Assembly: GCA_018857735.1 (NCBI GenBank)
Contig: JABMCL010000013.1
Span: 734,022 to 798,021 of the forward strand
Origin: Alviniconcha marisindica
Lineage: Eukaryota; Mollusca; Gastropoda; Provannidae
Direction: 5' to 3'
DNA: 64,000 nucleotides
The notes below the pieces were generated by a model. That model did not search any database and was not told the DNA's origin. It saw only the letters and a list, made by a program, of their open reading frames with translations. The first letter of the stretch is position 1. Each line of letters opens with the position of its first letter. Positions 24,331-37,200 of this stretch are shown one piece after another. A program made the translations under genes and the position numbers.

Positions 24331-25344
24331 TTTGTCTTTCTTTGTATTGACTTGTTTTATTATTTGTCAAAGGTAGACAACAGAATTTCCGTTTCATGAT
24401 TAATAAAGCATTGTTGTTTTGTATTGTATGTTACCATCCGGTGAAGATCCTTTCCCGCATAGCAATAGGATCGTTTGAAAATGTTTACCCCCCCACCCCC
24501 GTACCACGTTCCGCATTTGCAAGTGTCTCAGTATAGCTGCCGCGAGAGGACTGAACTGGACGAATGATGTCCTGTTCTTCTTGAGGGCAGACCGCCGCCA
24601 CGTCCTCCGTCCCCAAAAAAACCAACAACACACACACAACAACCCCCCCCCAAAAAAAAATAAAAGCACACACACACACACACACACACAAAACGAAACC
24701 AAACAACAACACCCCACCAAAACAACAACAACACACAAACAATAAAAAAAAAACACAAAAAACACACACAAAGACTATATCTTTGCCCCCCTTCCCGCAC
24801 CAATGTGGACTCCCTGAAGTTCACTGAAGGATTAGATAGGCCCTACATGTCACAGAGTAGATAAGGTCAGCACCGGCAAAAGCCGGGCATAATCAATGAA
24901 TGACAGGGTCACAGGAGTTGATGCAGTGCGCACAATCAGCTTTCCCTTCCGGCTTTTGTTTGGCGGCATAAAAACAACAACAACAAATTGATGAACAAAA
25001 TTATAGAAAGGAAGCCCAGGCCAAAACAAAAACCCGCACAGAGATAAATTATCAATAGCTACCCGTCAGCACGGTTTTTGTTCCGCGCAAGTGCTGACCA
25101 AGGGATACAACTACTGCAAAGATTGATATGAAAAGATCAGCATAGTTATTCCTCTCTCTGGCATTTCGCTTGCAAACGCGAAACAAAAGTTGCGGAACAT
25201 GGTACATAGATAGGGTGGGGGGTGGGGGTAAACATTTCAAAGGATCCTATGCAGAAAAGGATCTTCACAACACACACCTAACCTGTGTGTGTACGGGTCA
25301 AGTTCCAAGATGTGTATACGAATCACATTGTATGTAAAAATAAA
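24331..25344. other. No gene seen
   Basis: A/C-rich low-complexity stretch at 24610-24770. Minus-strand frames across it (CVCVCV, FFFG) are artefacts. Confidence 0.45.
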
Positions 25345-25378
25345 GTCTGTGGACGTTAAGCACCATGTTTACTTACTA
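25345..25378 (+). mobile_element. SINE 3' tail fragment
   Basis: tctgtggacgttaagcacca then tgtttacttact is identical to the tail of SINE copy B. It lies immediately upstream of the LINE fragment. Confidence 0.8.
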
Positions 25379-25905
25379 GTTTCAGTGCTATAAATGGTTC
25401 TGGTCCTGCTTACCTCTCTCTGTGAGCCGGTTTGGCCTAACGGTAAGGCGTTAGGCTGGTAAGCGGAAGGACCTCCGTTCGATACCGCTTCGGCTCTCCT
25501 TTCTCTTCAAAAAGGTTGTGGTTTGTGGACACTGTCTTGTGACTTTGTCCATCACTTCCTACTGAAACATTAAAATGGCTCTCATCGCTGCCCATCTTAA
25601 TGCAGAAGTCATTCTGGTGGTGACAGTGTAGCGAAAGGTATATAATCCTCCCCAATAAGCCGTACGGTTTCTGTGGACGTTACTTACCTCTGAACTGCTA
25701 CAGGTTTACACTCCATCTCGTGCACTACTCTTTTGACACCCGCATGCTGAAAATCCAGCAATATAAACGCAAGGCTCATGGCTTTCGCACTTTCTCTTGC
25801 TTTGGACCCCATATTTGGAATTCACTCCCGCAAGACCTTAGACACCGCTCAACCCCGTCATCTTTTAAAGCCAAACTCTTCTCACAGTATTTCCGCCCCA
25901 ACTAA
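25379..25905 (+). pseudogene. C-terminal end of a non-LTR retrotransposon reverse transcriptase, interrupted by a SINE
   Basis: Before the SINE the frame reads NGSGPAYLS. After it, ELLQVYTPSRALRSFDTRM-like text is followed by FRTFSCFGPHIWNSLPQ and STPSSFKAKLF, ending at a stop at 25905. This order (GPAYL, PSR-LRS, GP-WNSLP, FK--LK) is the conserved C-terminal tail of many LINE ORF2 proteins. Upstream RT is missing, so it is a 5'-truncated remnant. Confidence 0.88.
25422..25682 (+). mobile_element. tRNA-derived SINE, copy C, nested in the LINE
   Basis: Full head and body of the same SINE family, with a tail cut short at gtggacgtta. cttacctct occurs on both sides (25409-25417 and 25683-25691), consistent with a target duplication within the LINE. 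Confidence 0.9.
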
Positions 25906-25930
25906 TATCAATACCCAGTTTCTGCTACAG

Positions 25931-25931
25931 T

Positions 25932-26022
<91 letters not shown>

Positions 26023-26023
26023 C
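25931..26023. repeat. (GT)n microsatellite
   Basis: About 43 GT units just past the LINE stop codon. Confidence 0.97.
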
Positions 26024-26089
26024 GTTTCTATATAATGCCGTATGTAAACTGTTTTGATAGGACTGTCCTCTACGTACGTATAGAATACT

Positions 26090-26345
26090 GTATTTAGGTT
26101 AATATGTATGATGTGAGCGCTCAGAGCGTTGATGAGCGCATGATAGATGTACATTATTATTATTATTATCATTGTGTGTGTCTATACAGTGCCCATATGG
26201 CTGCCAGTGTCTGGGATTTTTTAACGTGCGCTGAGATGTTGCTGAAAGGTGGCTCTTGGAGAAAAATTCTGTCGCACCGGGGACTCGAACCCTACGGAAA
26301 CGTGCTGAAATCGTACATATTTGCCACTGCACAACATTTTATTCT
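26090..26345. repeat. Possible LINE 3' UTR and tRNA-like interspersed piece
   Basis: An (ATT)n run at 26154-26170 is followed by ggctgccagtgtctggga and gtcgcaccggggactcgaac, which looks like a reversed B box. The family was not identified. Confidence 0.4.
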
Positions 26346-27839
26346 CCGGACATTTTCACAAAGATCTAAACAATGAAATGAATACTGGTGCTTTTATTGT
26401 TAAGACATTAAGCTGACTTGGATCTAGTGGAATATTCTTATAAAGCGTTTCCAGTCTTTCTTTTTACTACATACAATCACTAACAATGCTAGAGAACAAC
26501 ACGAGACAAATAATCTTCAAAGCTGTACATGTGCAATCACACCCAAGAAATTTCAAGACAATTCTAAAAGGATTGTTGGTGGAGTTCTGCTGCAATGTTT
26601 GAGAACACAAGAAAAGTTTGGAGCAGAATGTAAATTTTAACGTAGAAACAAAAGATGGCGCATGCCATGAAACATTTCGTCCAAAACACGAGAGGGTTTC
26701 ATATCAGAGCGAATGCCCGTAATCACCTGACACAGTTGTAAAAGAAAAGAAAGATGGAATCTGACTGCATTATGGGATTGGGGGGGCGCGGCGAGCGTAA
26801 ATCTTTATATATATATATATATATTATTTTTTATAGCTAGAACAAAATAACTGAAAGTGTTCCAATAAAACAAAATACATATCGCATATAAAGGAGATCA
26901 AAACACACGAGAGATTGAAATTGAACGCCTTTTTAACAGCACACAACAAAACAACAAGCATCTTTGGGGCAGACTTTGCCGTTGTCAAAGCATCAGACAG
27001 AGAAGTTATTCCACACAAGACTGTTGGGCAAGTCAAAAGAAATGAAACTCCATGTGTAGTGCGTCATTCTGATGCTTTACAGATGCAACATTTGCTGAAA
27101 AACGTAGTTTCGTTGTATAATAACATCGAGAAAAAGAAAAAAAGAAAAAAGAAGGCGATGAAGAAAATTTTAGGTTCAACCTCAACCTCCCGTGTATTTT
27201 GCTGTTTTTACACGCAGAAAGATAATTACGACAAACAAGATTTTATTTGTTTGTTGTTGTCTTCATTAAGCGAGTTCTGCTAACAGCAATGAGTCGTTCA
27301 TTCCATTCTGCTTAATGTCCTCAGATGCTAAAAAGCAAATTAGGGACAATCTGGTGAACAATCTTGTCTTGGATATAACACACAGACAGCAACGACGGCT
27401 TGCGTTAGCTCGGATAGTCTGTTAGGGGCCACTTGTTGCTTTGTTTTCATTTCTGATTTAAAAAACCCTTAATTCAGTGCCCCCCCTCCCCTCCCCTTTT
27501 AAGGGCAACTAATTTTTGACGCTTCTCACGTATAGAAGTCTTTGAATACTAAGTTCAGTGCGAAAGAACAGACGCAGCACTAGCCAAGGTCCATCAAACG
27601 TCTGGACTGTGCGTCCAAGAGACAAAACATTCCTGACAAAAATCAGAAATCTACCGGAAAACATCAGCCACTTTGTGTCATGCTGTAGTTTCATAACAAG
27701 CATATTCTTCTGGGGGCGGGGGCGGGGCGGGGGGGGGCGGAGAAAGAAGAAAAAGAAAGAAAAAGAAGAAGTAGGTACACGCCAATGTAATACTAAATCA
27801 GTGTAACTTATTGCTTTCTGTTAAGAGAGAGTACAAAGA
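26346..27839. other. No gene seen
   Basis: A plus frame at 26915-27283 has no recognised homology. A G-rich run is at 27714-27738. Confidence 0.45.
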
Positions 27840-28177
27840 CTGAGTGAGGAAAGATTCAAAAGAACGCTTATTTGTTATGACATAGACGCACAATCTGCAA
27901 ACTGTCGGGGTAATCCCTTCGTCAAGCGACAACACGACACTTAAACAACAGTTAAATGGTTCAAAAGAATGGTTCTTCCCAGCACTGAGCAGCAACTTAA
28001 CCAAAATGAGGTAAGTCATCTCATTTTTCATCGTTTTTAACCGTTTAACTGTTGTTTAAGTGTCGTTTTGTCGCTTGACGAAGAAGGGGATTACCCCCAA
28101 AATTTGCAGATTATGTGTCTATGTCATATTAAATCTTTTGAATCTTTTGTGTTTGGATCTTGTTTTAGAACGCTAGC
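27840..28177. mobile_element. Foldback element, copy 2
   Basis: Left half: tatgacatagacgcacaatc, ggggtaatcccttcgtcaag, cgacacttaaacaacagtta. Right half in reverse complement order: taactgttgtttaagtgtcg, cttgacgaagaaggggatta, gtctatgtcata. The outer end tttggatcttgttttagaac matches the left end of copy 1 at 8021 in reverse. Confidence 0.85.
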
Positions 28178-28689
28178 TGTCATTCATGGTTTTTTGTTTG
28201 TTTGTTTTTTGAGTGGGGAAAGATTGAGTGGGGAAAAAGCACAGAGACTACAACTGACTGGTAAAATGTGTTTTGGTGGTGTGAGTAAAGGTGCTTCTTA
28301 ACAGACAGGGTAGAAGAAATCTGAAGAAAAAACACACACCAATGAACAAAACCTATTGTATTACAACATTTCATACCCCCATTATTTCAGTTTGAAATGA
28401 ACCCCCACGCATTTTCCTGAAAGAAAACAACGGGCTTACACAATAATGCGGGTTGATTGAAATTATTGCGTAAATTAATGAGCAAAAATTCACAGCAAAA
28501 TACTCAAGATGCTGTTAAATCAAAATACGTAGCAGCAACTTAGGCCAATTATTCAAACAATGCTTTGCCATGATCTTCGAGATGGCTGCCAGTACACAAA
28601 GGAAATACAAGAATTTGTGAAAATTGTTCTTACTTTACCCACATACTGTATGTATCCATTTGTTAATAATGATCCTGTAAACGGAAGGG
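28178..28689. other. No gene seen
   Basis: Single-copy-looking DNA. Confidence 0.4.
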
Positions 28690-28695
28690 AGGGAG

Positions 28696-28730
<35 letters not shown>

Positions 28731-28786
28731 AGAAAGAGGGAGAGAAAAAGAGAGAGGGAGAGAGAGACAGAGAGAGAGACAGAGAA
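28687..28786. repeat. (GA)n-rich microsatellite
   Basis: GA units with ggga and gaca interruptions. Confidence 0.95.
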
Positions 28787-31700
28787 ATGTGTGCAGCCCT
28801 TTAAAGTGAAAGCATTATAAAAATGAAGTTGACAATTTTTATATATATATATATATATGTAACTGATACTCATTCCCCTTCCATCCCCGAAAATAAAACA
28901 AACACAAAAATAAAAACTTTAAACCAAAAAATGCTGTCTTTGAGTCTATAACATTTTTATATATATTTTAAATCCATCGAACAACACTACAAACAAGGTG
29001 AAATAGAGATGAACATCAAAATGTCTGGTTGACAACACCAACATCAATTGTCCAGACCAGCTGACCATGTGGCCAACCAGCTTCTCATTGCACATCAAAA
29101 AGCAGCACACAATCATCGAAGTAGTCATTGGTACAACGACATGACAACTCACAAAGTTCAAGTATCAAGATGAATGAATACAAAAATAAGGCAAGAACAA
29201 AGAAACAAAAACAAAAACAAAATTGCAGATTTTTTTGTTTCTTTTTTATATATAATTTATTTAAAGTTGTAACTGGTTACTAGACACGAGCAGCCCAGCC
29301 AAAAGGGCCACTGATGTATATGAAGTGATGGTGATATTTACATCTGTGACGTGAAGCACTTGATCACATACATATGTAACAATCAACACTGGAAGGATGA
29401 AGCGAAATGAGTGACTGAACAAACAGAACAACAATGAGAACAAAGGTTCACGTGATAATGAGTACAGACAGGGAGAAATCATCGAAATGCATTAGCTGAT
29501 TAGAAACAAAGATGTGCCCGGAACATCATCTTCACATACAGAGAACATGGACAATCTTTACACTTGTGAGTTATTACATCACAAATAGTGCTGACACATT
29601 TGGCCTTTTTTTCTCTCTCTCCCTTCTCTCTCTTCCTCTCCCCCCTCCCATTTTTCAGTTGAGTTAGAGTTGCTGTCACTGTCTGCCCCTGACAACAGGT
29701 ACATTATGGTGGACTGGTCACTTCTGTCAAGCGTTTTGTACAGTGCCCTGGGTGTTCATAAAGCCACAACTTACTCATGGCAGCTGCACAAAGTATGTGC
29801 ACATTTCTGTGTGGTCACCGTCAAGCATACTTTACATGCAAACATGAATCATGGTCTTGCCCCTGGATTACACATACAGACTGATACAGTCTGGTTTTGT
29901 GGGTTTACTCAGGGAATATTACCTGGGTGGCTACTGAATGTGTGTTGTGAGCGCACAGACTGGCAGTGAACCAGAGACAGTGTAAATATTCCCACTGTAT
30001 GCTGAAATCATGACAATCAAGCTGTTTATCTGGCTCTTTTGCCAAAAAGCGTGAGGATAACAACAACAAGAACAATAACCACTAACGACAAAAAATAAAT
30101 AGTGTGATGATAATACCGTTCAAATATTTGTTATTTTTTACATTATTATCATCCCATGATCACTATTATTACAATTATAATTACAATTATAGGTGGGTGC
30201 ACTGATTTTACCACTCCAAGTCATTTCAAAGCACCAAAGGGGCAGCTATTTTGAAGCATGTAACTAACAGGACGTTTTTAATGTGCGTGTAAACTATCAG
30301 TCCATTATTTAAAGTGACTGTTCATAAGCTTTTTAATAATCCAAACAAACTTCAAACTGTACCATGCTAGGCAGAGGTGAATGGACAATCTCAAGTAATG
30401 CACCAGACACCAACATGATGAACGTGGCTATTTTGGACACACGTGTGTACGGCACACAAACACTTGCACTGATGAGTAACAACATATCCAAGGAAAACAT
30501 GACAATAATCGTGTAATGTCTGTACAGTAGTGCATTGCTCTGTGAACCTTTTACTTATCGACAAGGTGGTTCCATCCTCTGAGAGTGACTTGCAGTTGTA
30601 CAAGAGACAGTTAGTGGGCGCCTCAAATTTGAGGACATACAGCACACACACTCACACAAACACACACACGCAAACATGTATGCGCACAGGAGTCTTATAT
30701 CAAACATGCAAGTACAAAACAAGTGGCTACTAGCATGTGACAATGTTAAAGACATCTCCATATCTCACTAAAAATGAATGAATAAATAAATACAAATTCT
30801 CGGACAACTCACATTCAAAACAGAAAAACCTGTTTGTTTTATAACCCTCCAAGTGATGCTGGAAAAGGCTCAAGGTCAATCATCATGAAAACTGGTATGA
30901 ACATAAAACAGAAATTATCATGCACCATTTTAAAGATCACATCCTAGAAATTGCCAATGTCACGGTTTTAGCTGTGGAAGGAAATGTATTATTTATCCGC
31001 CTTGAATTAATGCATTTCCTCAAAACATTATCTTCCTCATTATGTCCATGAATGCAACAATCACATAAAGTCTGAACAGAAGAAAATAAAACCTTGTGAA
31101 GAAAACAACTTTCATATTCTGTTGCCAATGTGACTTACTTCAATCAAGCTGATCAAAACTGTTATAAAAAGGACATTATCCCATGCACAGTCTGAAAGAA
31201 CGACTGTAAACAAACAACCTTGAGAAAGGACCCATGTTAAATTTCTGCACTGCCTGTATTCAAGTCAATTACCTCCCTTGTGAAATAATACCTGCCCAAG
31301 ACTCAAAAAGTGTGCAACATTGTTAATCCGTGTGAGAACCATAGAAAGTTTAACAAAAAGAACACAGGAAAAACCAACAATATACAACTTGCAGTTTTAC
31401 CTTTCTAACGCCCATGTGACTTTCAAGTAAGGTCAAGGCCATCAGTATGTATCATCACATGTTATGTGCAACATGAGAGACTCCTCTTCGACAGTGTCTG
31501 AAGAACCCCAACTAAAAAGATTTTCAAGTCTGAAAATGCATTATGTACCACCCTGTAAGTTGAATAAGCACTGATGTCAAAAACAGCATAAATTTCATGA
31601 TCTGTTCTACTTGACAACAGTCATACAAAGTTTGAATTTGATCAAATGATTGATGCTAATGTCACCTTGAAACATGGCCACAGGCAGTGGTATAAACAGA

Positions 31701-34095
31701 TAAAGCTCAGTAAACACTATCTACCACCATGGAAAGTTTGAGATTTATCACTTTTACAGAATTCAAGACAGTCAAAACTTGAAGGTTCCTGACATTGAAA
31801 AGTCAAAGAGATCTGAAAGCATTACTCAAAATGTTATCAAAACAAGTGAATTAAACTTAGAACAAAAGTATGTCTTTGAAACTGTCTTATGGATAACACA
31901 CTAACTGACTGACTAAGGCAGTAACTGTCACCGCCAGAATCCATTATTCATTTTCTGAATACATGAAGAGCTGCTAACTGTGTATTTTAACAGCATTAAT
32001 GTTTTCTTTTTTTGTATGTATCTTGGACCCCTCCCCCAACTCCACCCCCATCCCCAAAAAGAGAGAAAGACCAAAACCGAAGCAGAATGCAGTTATTATT
32101 CTACAATAATAAACTTGCAAATAGTGACCCAAAACTGAGACACTGATTTTTTCCACACACAGATACGTTTGCACATTTGAAAGCAATTTGCATAAGTTGT
32201 TTCATCACTACAAATTGACAAGATTGTTCAAATACCTACAAATGTGTTCCTTTAAATCACTGATGATATCATCATCACTGAAATTTCACTCTCATGAAAC
32301 TGTTAATATCATACTAAAACTCCAAAGATGAACATAAGAGAAATCTGCTGAAGCGATGTAACAAGCTTTATTTGGCACTAAGTTCTTGCTACTCGACCAA
32401 TGACATAATCTCTTGGCTTCACACTCACAACTGCTTAAACAGAAACTCACACATCTTACATTCATCAAGAAGTCAAGTGCAATATGTAAGTACTGACAGT
32501 CTATCAAAAGTAACACAGCATGTCTCAGTATCTAGTTATGCTTGACAAACCATTTTAAATAAACCATAATGGTTGCAAATTCTTAGTCAATTGGTGTCAA
32601 CAATCAATTGTAGTTGTAAATTTTCAGCAACTCCATGCTCAGCTGCAGGTTAAGTTGTAAACTCTTAATGAAAGTGCAGTGTCAGTGAATACTTTCCCCA
32701 AGTTTGTACACAAGTCATATAAGCACAAGGGGTTGAGGACACACTACATTTTACTGAGTATGAATGAAATGTTCTCACAAAAATTGCCTCAGGGCACAGG
32801 ATGTCAGTCAGTGAAACCTTCCTTGAAGGTTGGTCACCATTGTTTGTATATTGGACTGTATGTCTGAGACTCTTGATATTGTTGTTACACATGTAGTGTT
32901 TACATTTACAACTTTTTTTTCCTCAGCACTTTTAGTCAATTTCTTACATTTGAAGAGTTAGCTCTGATATTCATTCATCTCATTCAACCAATCTGTGCAA
33001 TTGTCGTTTCATGTAATTGTGAATATTTTCACATCTGTAAAAACCACAGATGAGCAGAAAGAGATAAAGTAGGTCCACTTCAAATGAGTGTGATTTGAGC
33101 AGGCAACATACTGTTACATCTGCACAGTGGAACTACTCTAAAAACAAAGCAAAAATGGTCTTAAAACAGGGGTGGGTCCTTGATCAGGAATTCATCCACA
33201 TGGAAATTTGAAGGAAACAGTTTCAGAAAAAAGGGGTCTTAAAACAGGGGTGGTTTCTTCTCATGGTGGTCCCCCATTCCACTGTATTTTGGAAATGACT
33301 GCAAAAGAAACTAGGAGTGTGTGCAGCACCTAACTTACTGACAGCTGAGCACATTCTGTCAGCTTTCATGTTTCATATACAACAGCACCGTAAGATTCTA
33401 CATGATTGGTCCAGCTTACAACCAAGAGCATTTAAACAGGCTGTGGTACAATTTCACAGCTCCAGTGGAAAAGATGTTAATGTTTTCTCTTCCACACAAT
33501 GTAATGGAAACCATTTCGGACTTCAGACACTATGCACACCATTTACTACCGTCAATACCAAACTGAACATTTTGGTATCCTCAAAGATGCCCAAACAAGT
33601 GAGAGGAAAAGATCATGCCAAATCTGAGTCCATGAGTCCTTACTACAACTAAATCTGTACCTCTAAGGCAGCACAACGCCACCAGCATCAAATAAATACA
33701 TTTTCCCTGTGGTCCTGTTTTGGGTGGTGCCAGCCCAGCCAAGAACTGACAAAGCAGCCTCGGTGTTGAAGAAGAAACTGGTGCTGATGTCAAGCACAGA
33801 GCACCATTGTGAAGGTTGAAGTCAACTGATGCCCACACACTACACACAATGCTTTGCAGACTTCTGACACAGCTGGCTGGCTCATAGGCCATACAGTTGG
33901 GTGTGAGTATGGAAACTAGTACAGGTTGCCAGGCTGGCAATACTAAGCGTGATGGACACAAGTGAAGCATCTACCAGCTGGGGGTATTAGTTTTACTGTC
34001 ACCAGTCAAGCAGCCACTGACATAGCAGGGGTCAAAGAAGCACATCAGGTGGGTGGCGGTAAGGATTGGGTGAAAGGGAGGTTAGTGGTTGGTGG
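28787..34095. other. Region downstream of PIP4K2: possible long 3' UTR on its right, otherwise no gene seen
   Basis: On the minus strand this lies directly downstream of the PIP4K2 stop. A minus-strand AATAAA at 32372-32367 is one possible poly(A) signal, which would give a 3' UTR of about 1.7 kb, but nothing confirms it. Around 30840-31830 there are faint echoes of the interspersed repeat of 3880-6575. The phrase ggtcttaaaacaggggtgg occurs twice, near 33160 and 33236. No exons were recognised. Confidence 0.4.
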
Positions 34096-34280
34096 TCACT
34101 CAATACACTTTGAGATAAAGTCCAAAAATCGGCGGGCATATTGGTCGGGCCGCACAGTGGATATTTCTGCACCAGCGCCATGCTTGACAGTCTTTGCAGC
34201 CTGTGCAGTGCGCTTTTTCATTCCATACTTGGTCAGGACGTCAATCAACGCCATGAAGTAAATCTCTGATTTGGAAGATG
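34096..34280 (-). CDS. PIP4K2: PIP4K2 last exon: activation loop and stop
   Basis: 185 bp after gtgtgtgtgtgtgcag, an acceptor whose pyrimidine tract is a short (TG)n run. It encodes [15 protein letters not shown], the [11 protein letters not shown] activation loop and the C-terminal [12 protein letters not shown]. Confidence 0.97.
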
Positions 34281-37200
34281 CTGCACACACACACACACAC
34301 AAAAAGAACATTTCCATAAAGAGACACACTGTTTGATGTTTACACATTGTTACCCTGTCCCCATTCCTACTTTTCTTTGCAAGATGCTTAGAGATTTTAA
34401 GAATTTGCCCTGAGGAAATAACCATTATCATAAATTACTCAGAAAACTGTATAACAAACTCATTTTTAACCAGGCGTGGTAGTGATCAGTTTGTGGTACT
34501 ACAATCTCAGTCTAATCTGAATGAAAGATTTAAAAACAGCTCTCCCTAAAAAGGTGGTGCCCAACTGACAATAGACAGGAAAGTACAGATGGGACAATAA
34601 TAAGACATGGCAAAGAAGAGTTAGTGCCCAATTGTATAACGACATATGCCCATGAAGAGTTACTTCCCATCCATTTGGTGATACTTTCAAAAGAAAGCAG
34701 TCTCACTCTTAGTTATTTTTTGTTTTCTGTATGTTTTTTGTTTCTGACTTCAAGCAATGAGAACCAAAAGACTGACCACAAAATAAATGATCAGGCTTGA
34801 AGTTAATACTGTGAAAGATATTCTGCAAACATGTAACCAGGACGGTCAGTTATTCCATGTCGCCCCTGCTGGCGTCAGATGTCGTAACAGCAACTGGACT
34901 GTGTGTGTACTCCCATGCTCAGGTTTGGCTACAAACTGAAAATAGGATCCCGGCATATGGCAAAAGGAACACAGAGCAGGACTAGGAGGTGATAAACGCA
35001 CAGCCACCCATACCCTGCCAGAAGCAAGGGGAAATTGCAGCTCCGCACTCACCCTCAGCAGAGCGCACACCAAACCTCTCCAACTCCCCGTCCAACTCTC
35101 CATTAAAAGGTGGCATTGGGGTGACTGGCTGTGGAGAGTCAGGTGGGGTGGGCACTCCTTCTCCATCCTCATCAACGCCATTCTCCTCCTCCTCCGCACA
35201 TTCCTCCGGCACCTCTTCTGCAAGCCCTTCCTCTTCATCCTCCTCCTCATCAGCAGGAACTGGGAAGGTGTTGCGCTGCTGCTTGTCCTCAACCGTGCAG
35301 TCATGGATGCCCACAATCAGGCTGTAGTCCATGATGTGTAGGCCTGACAGAAACTGTGCAAAAACAAGCAAGGTTACACTGATGATGCAACATGACAGTC
35401 TCATACACCGTAATTATTCACTCCAATGCATTAGCAAACTAGCAGAATCAAAACAGCAGACAGAAATTTGTATGTCAAACAGTGTATGCCATGAAACTAC
35501 TGTGAACCACAGAGCACTTGACGGTATCAATCAGCATGCACACACACCCACTCATAGTGTTTTATTCCCAGCGTCCTGGGCAATCACAGCAACAATGACT
35601 CTGACATTGTACCTATACTGACAGTCCAAGCACCTTCTGCTTCAAGTTAGGGTCTGAGGTACAGATATATCACACACTGAAATGTCACAGGCATTTTTCT
35701 TCTTTCTGCTAAATGATCAGCTGAAAGATCAGACATTTTAGGCTGTTACTTGGACTGTGATTGAAGTCAAATGCTGAAGTACATCCCCACACAATGTGTA
35801 GGCTTACAGAAATAAGGAGACATTATTATGCTGAATGTATTCCACAACGCCATCGATTCTTTACTTGTGTGTGGTACAAGTAATAAAAAGTATATACTAT
35901 GATTTAATATTGCTAGATAGGAAAACTGAAGTTTTACTTTGTGATGACTTTGTTATGATTTTTAAGATTATTTGTTGACAATACGCAGTATTACACACAC
36001 AAACACGCATGCACGCAAGCACACACACACACACTATTTAATGATATATCCATACAGCTAATAAGGACATACCCATAGTTAATTAGTACTATATACATCG
36101 AGAATTAGTTTTTGCCGGTTTCTGTTGTTGGATCATAGCTGTCCTGTTAAACTGTTAAAATACCTTGTGAAGGGATGAGTGAGCGAGAGGTACATTGTAA
36201 TGATGGATGCATGTTTTTGAATAAATGCCCCACATGATGTGCCTGGCAGAAAAAAGAAAAAGAAGAAAAGAAAGAAATAATGAGACAGATGAAGGTAAAG
36301 AAACAATGAAATAGATGAAGGTAAAGAAATAATGAGACAGATGAAGGTAAAGAAATAATGAGACAGATGAAAGTAAAGAAATAATGAGACAGAGGAAGGT
36401 AAAAATAATGAGACAGAGGAAGGCAATGAGTATACTTGTAGGTCACTCCAAACCTGACAATGTTTAAGCAAAACAACAACAACAACAACAACAAAAACAG
36501 TGTTAAGATGACATCAGACACGGAGAAATACAATTTTCACACCAGTGAAAAAGATTACAGTCACAGGAATCTTGAATACAGCACTATAAAGTTCACCTCA
36601 ACATCCTTCTGTAGCATCTGCATGACCTTCTCTTTCTCCTCAGGACCTACATTGATGACAGCACCATCGTTGACAAAGTCATTGTCCTTGAAAGTGGGCA
36701 GCTCTTTGGCCTGTAACCAACACACCCAGCACTATCACCCCAGCATCAGAGAAGGACCAGAAATTAACACAATTTTGTTAAACTTATCTGCTTTGGTTAT
36801 AAATGCACCACTGATCTCAATCATCACTGTACACACCTGGCAGAAGAAAAATAGTCAACAAAACACAAGTTTTCAGAGGTTGGAGGCTCTCTTACACAGT
36901 TAAATACAGCAACAGTCCTCATGTAGTGTGGTACAAGAAGAGCACAAACCAAGTCCTAAAACAACCAATGTCACCAAGTAAAAGAGATATGGTATGAACA
37001 AGTACGCTCATCATTACATCTATACTGCCAGGCAACCTAACCCTGACAATGATTAACATCCTTTCATGCTGAAATATTAGTAGGTTTTTACACCCAAATT
37101 GTTTCTCTTCTTTAACCCTTTCAGTTCTGTGCTCTATAAAATGCCAGCAAAGCATTCATGCTTTCCCCTACCTGCACCCATGTAGAATGCAGGAAACAAA

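Noticed and set aside
26915..27283. 122-codon plus frame as a gene
   Set aside because: No recognised domain; ends in a lysine-rich simple stretch.
29670..29969. 99-codon plus frame as a gene
   Set aside because: No recognised homology, no splice context, opposite to the likely PIP4K2 3' flank.
33581..33970. 129-codon minus frame downstream of PIP4K2
   Set aside because: Lies past the PIP4K2 stop; no homology seen, most likely 3' UTR or flank.
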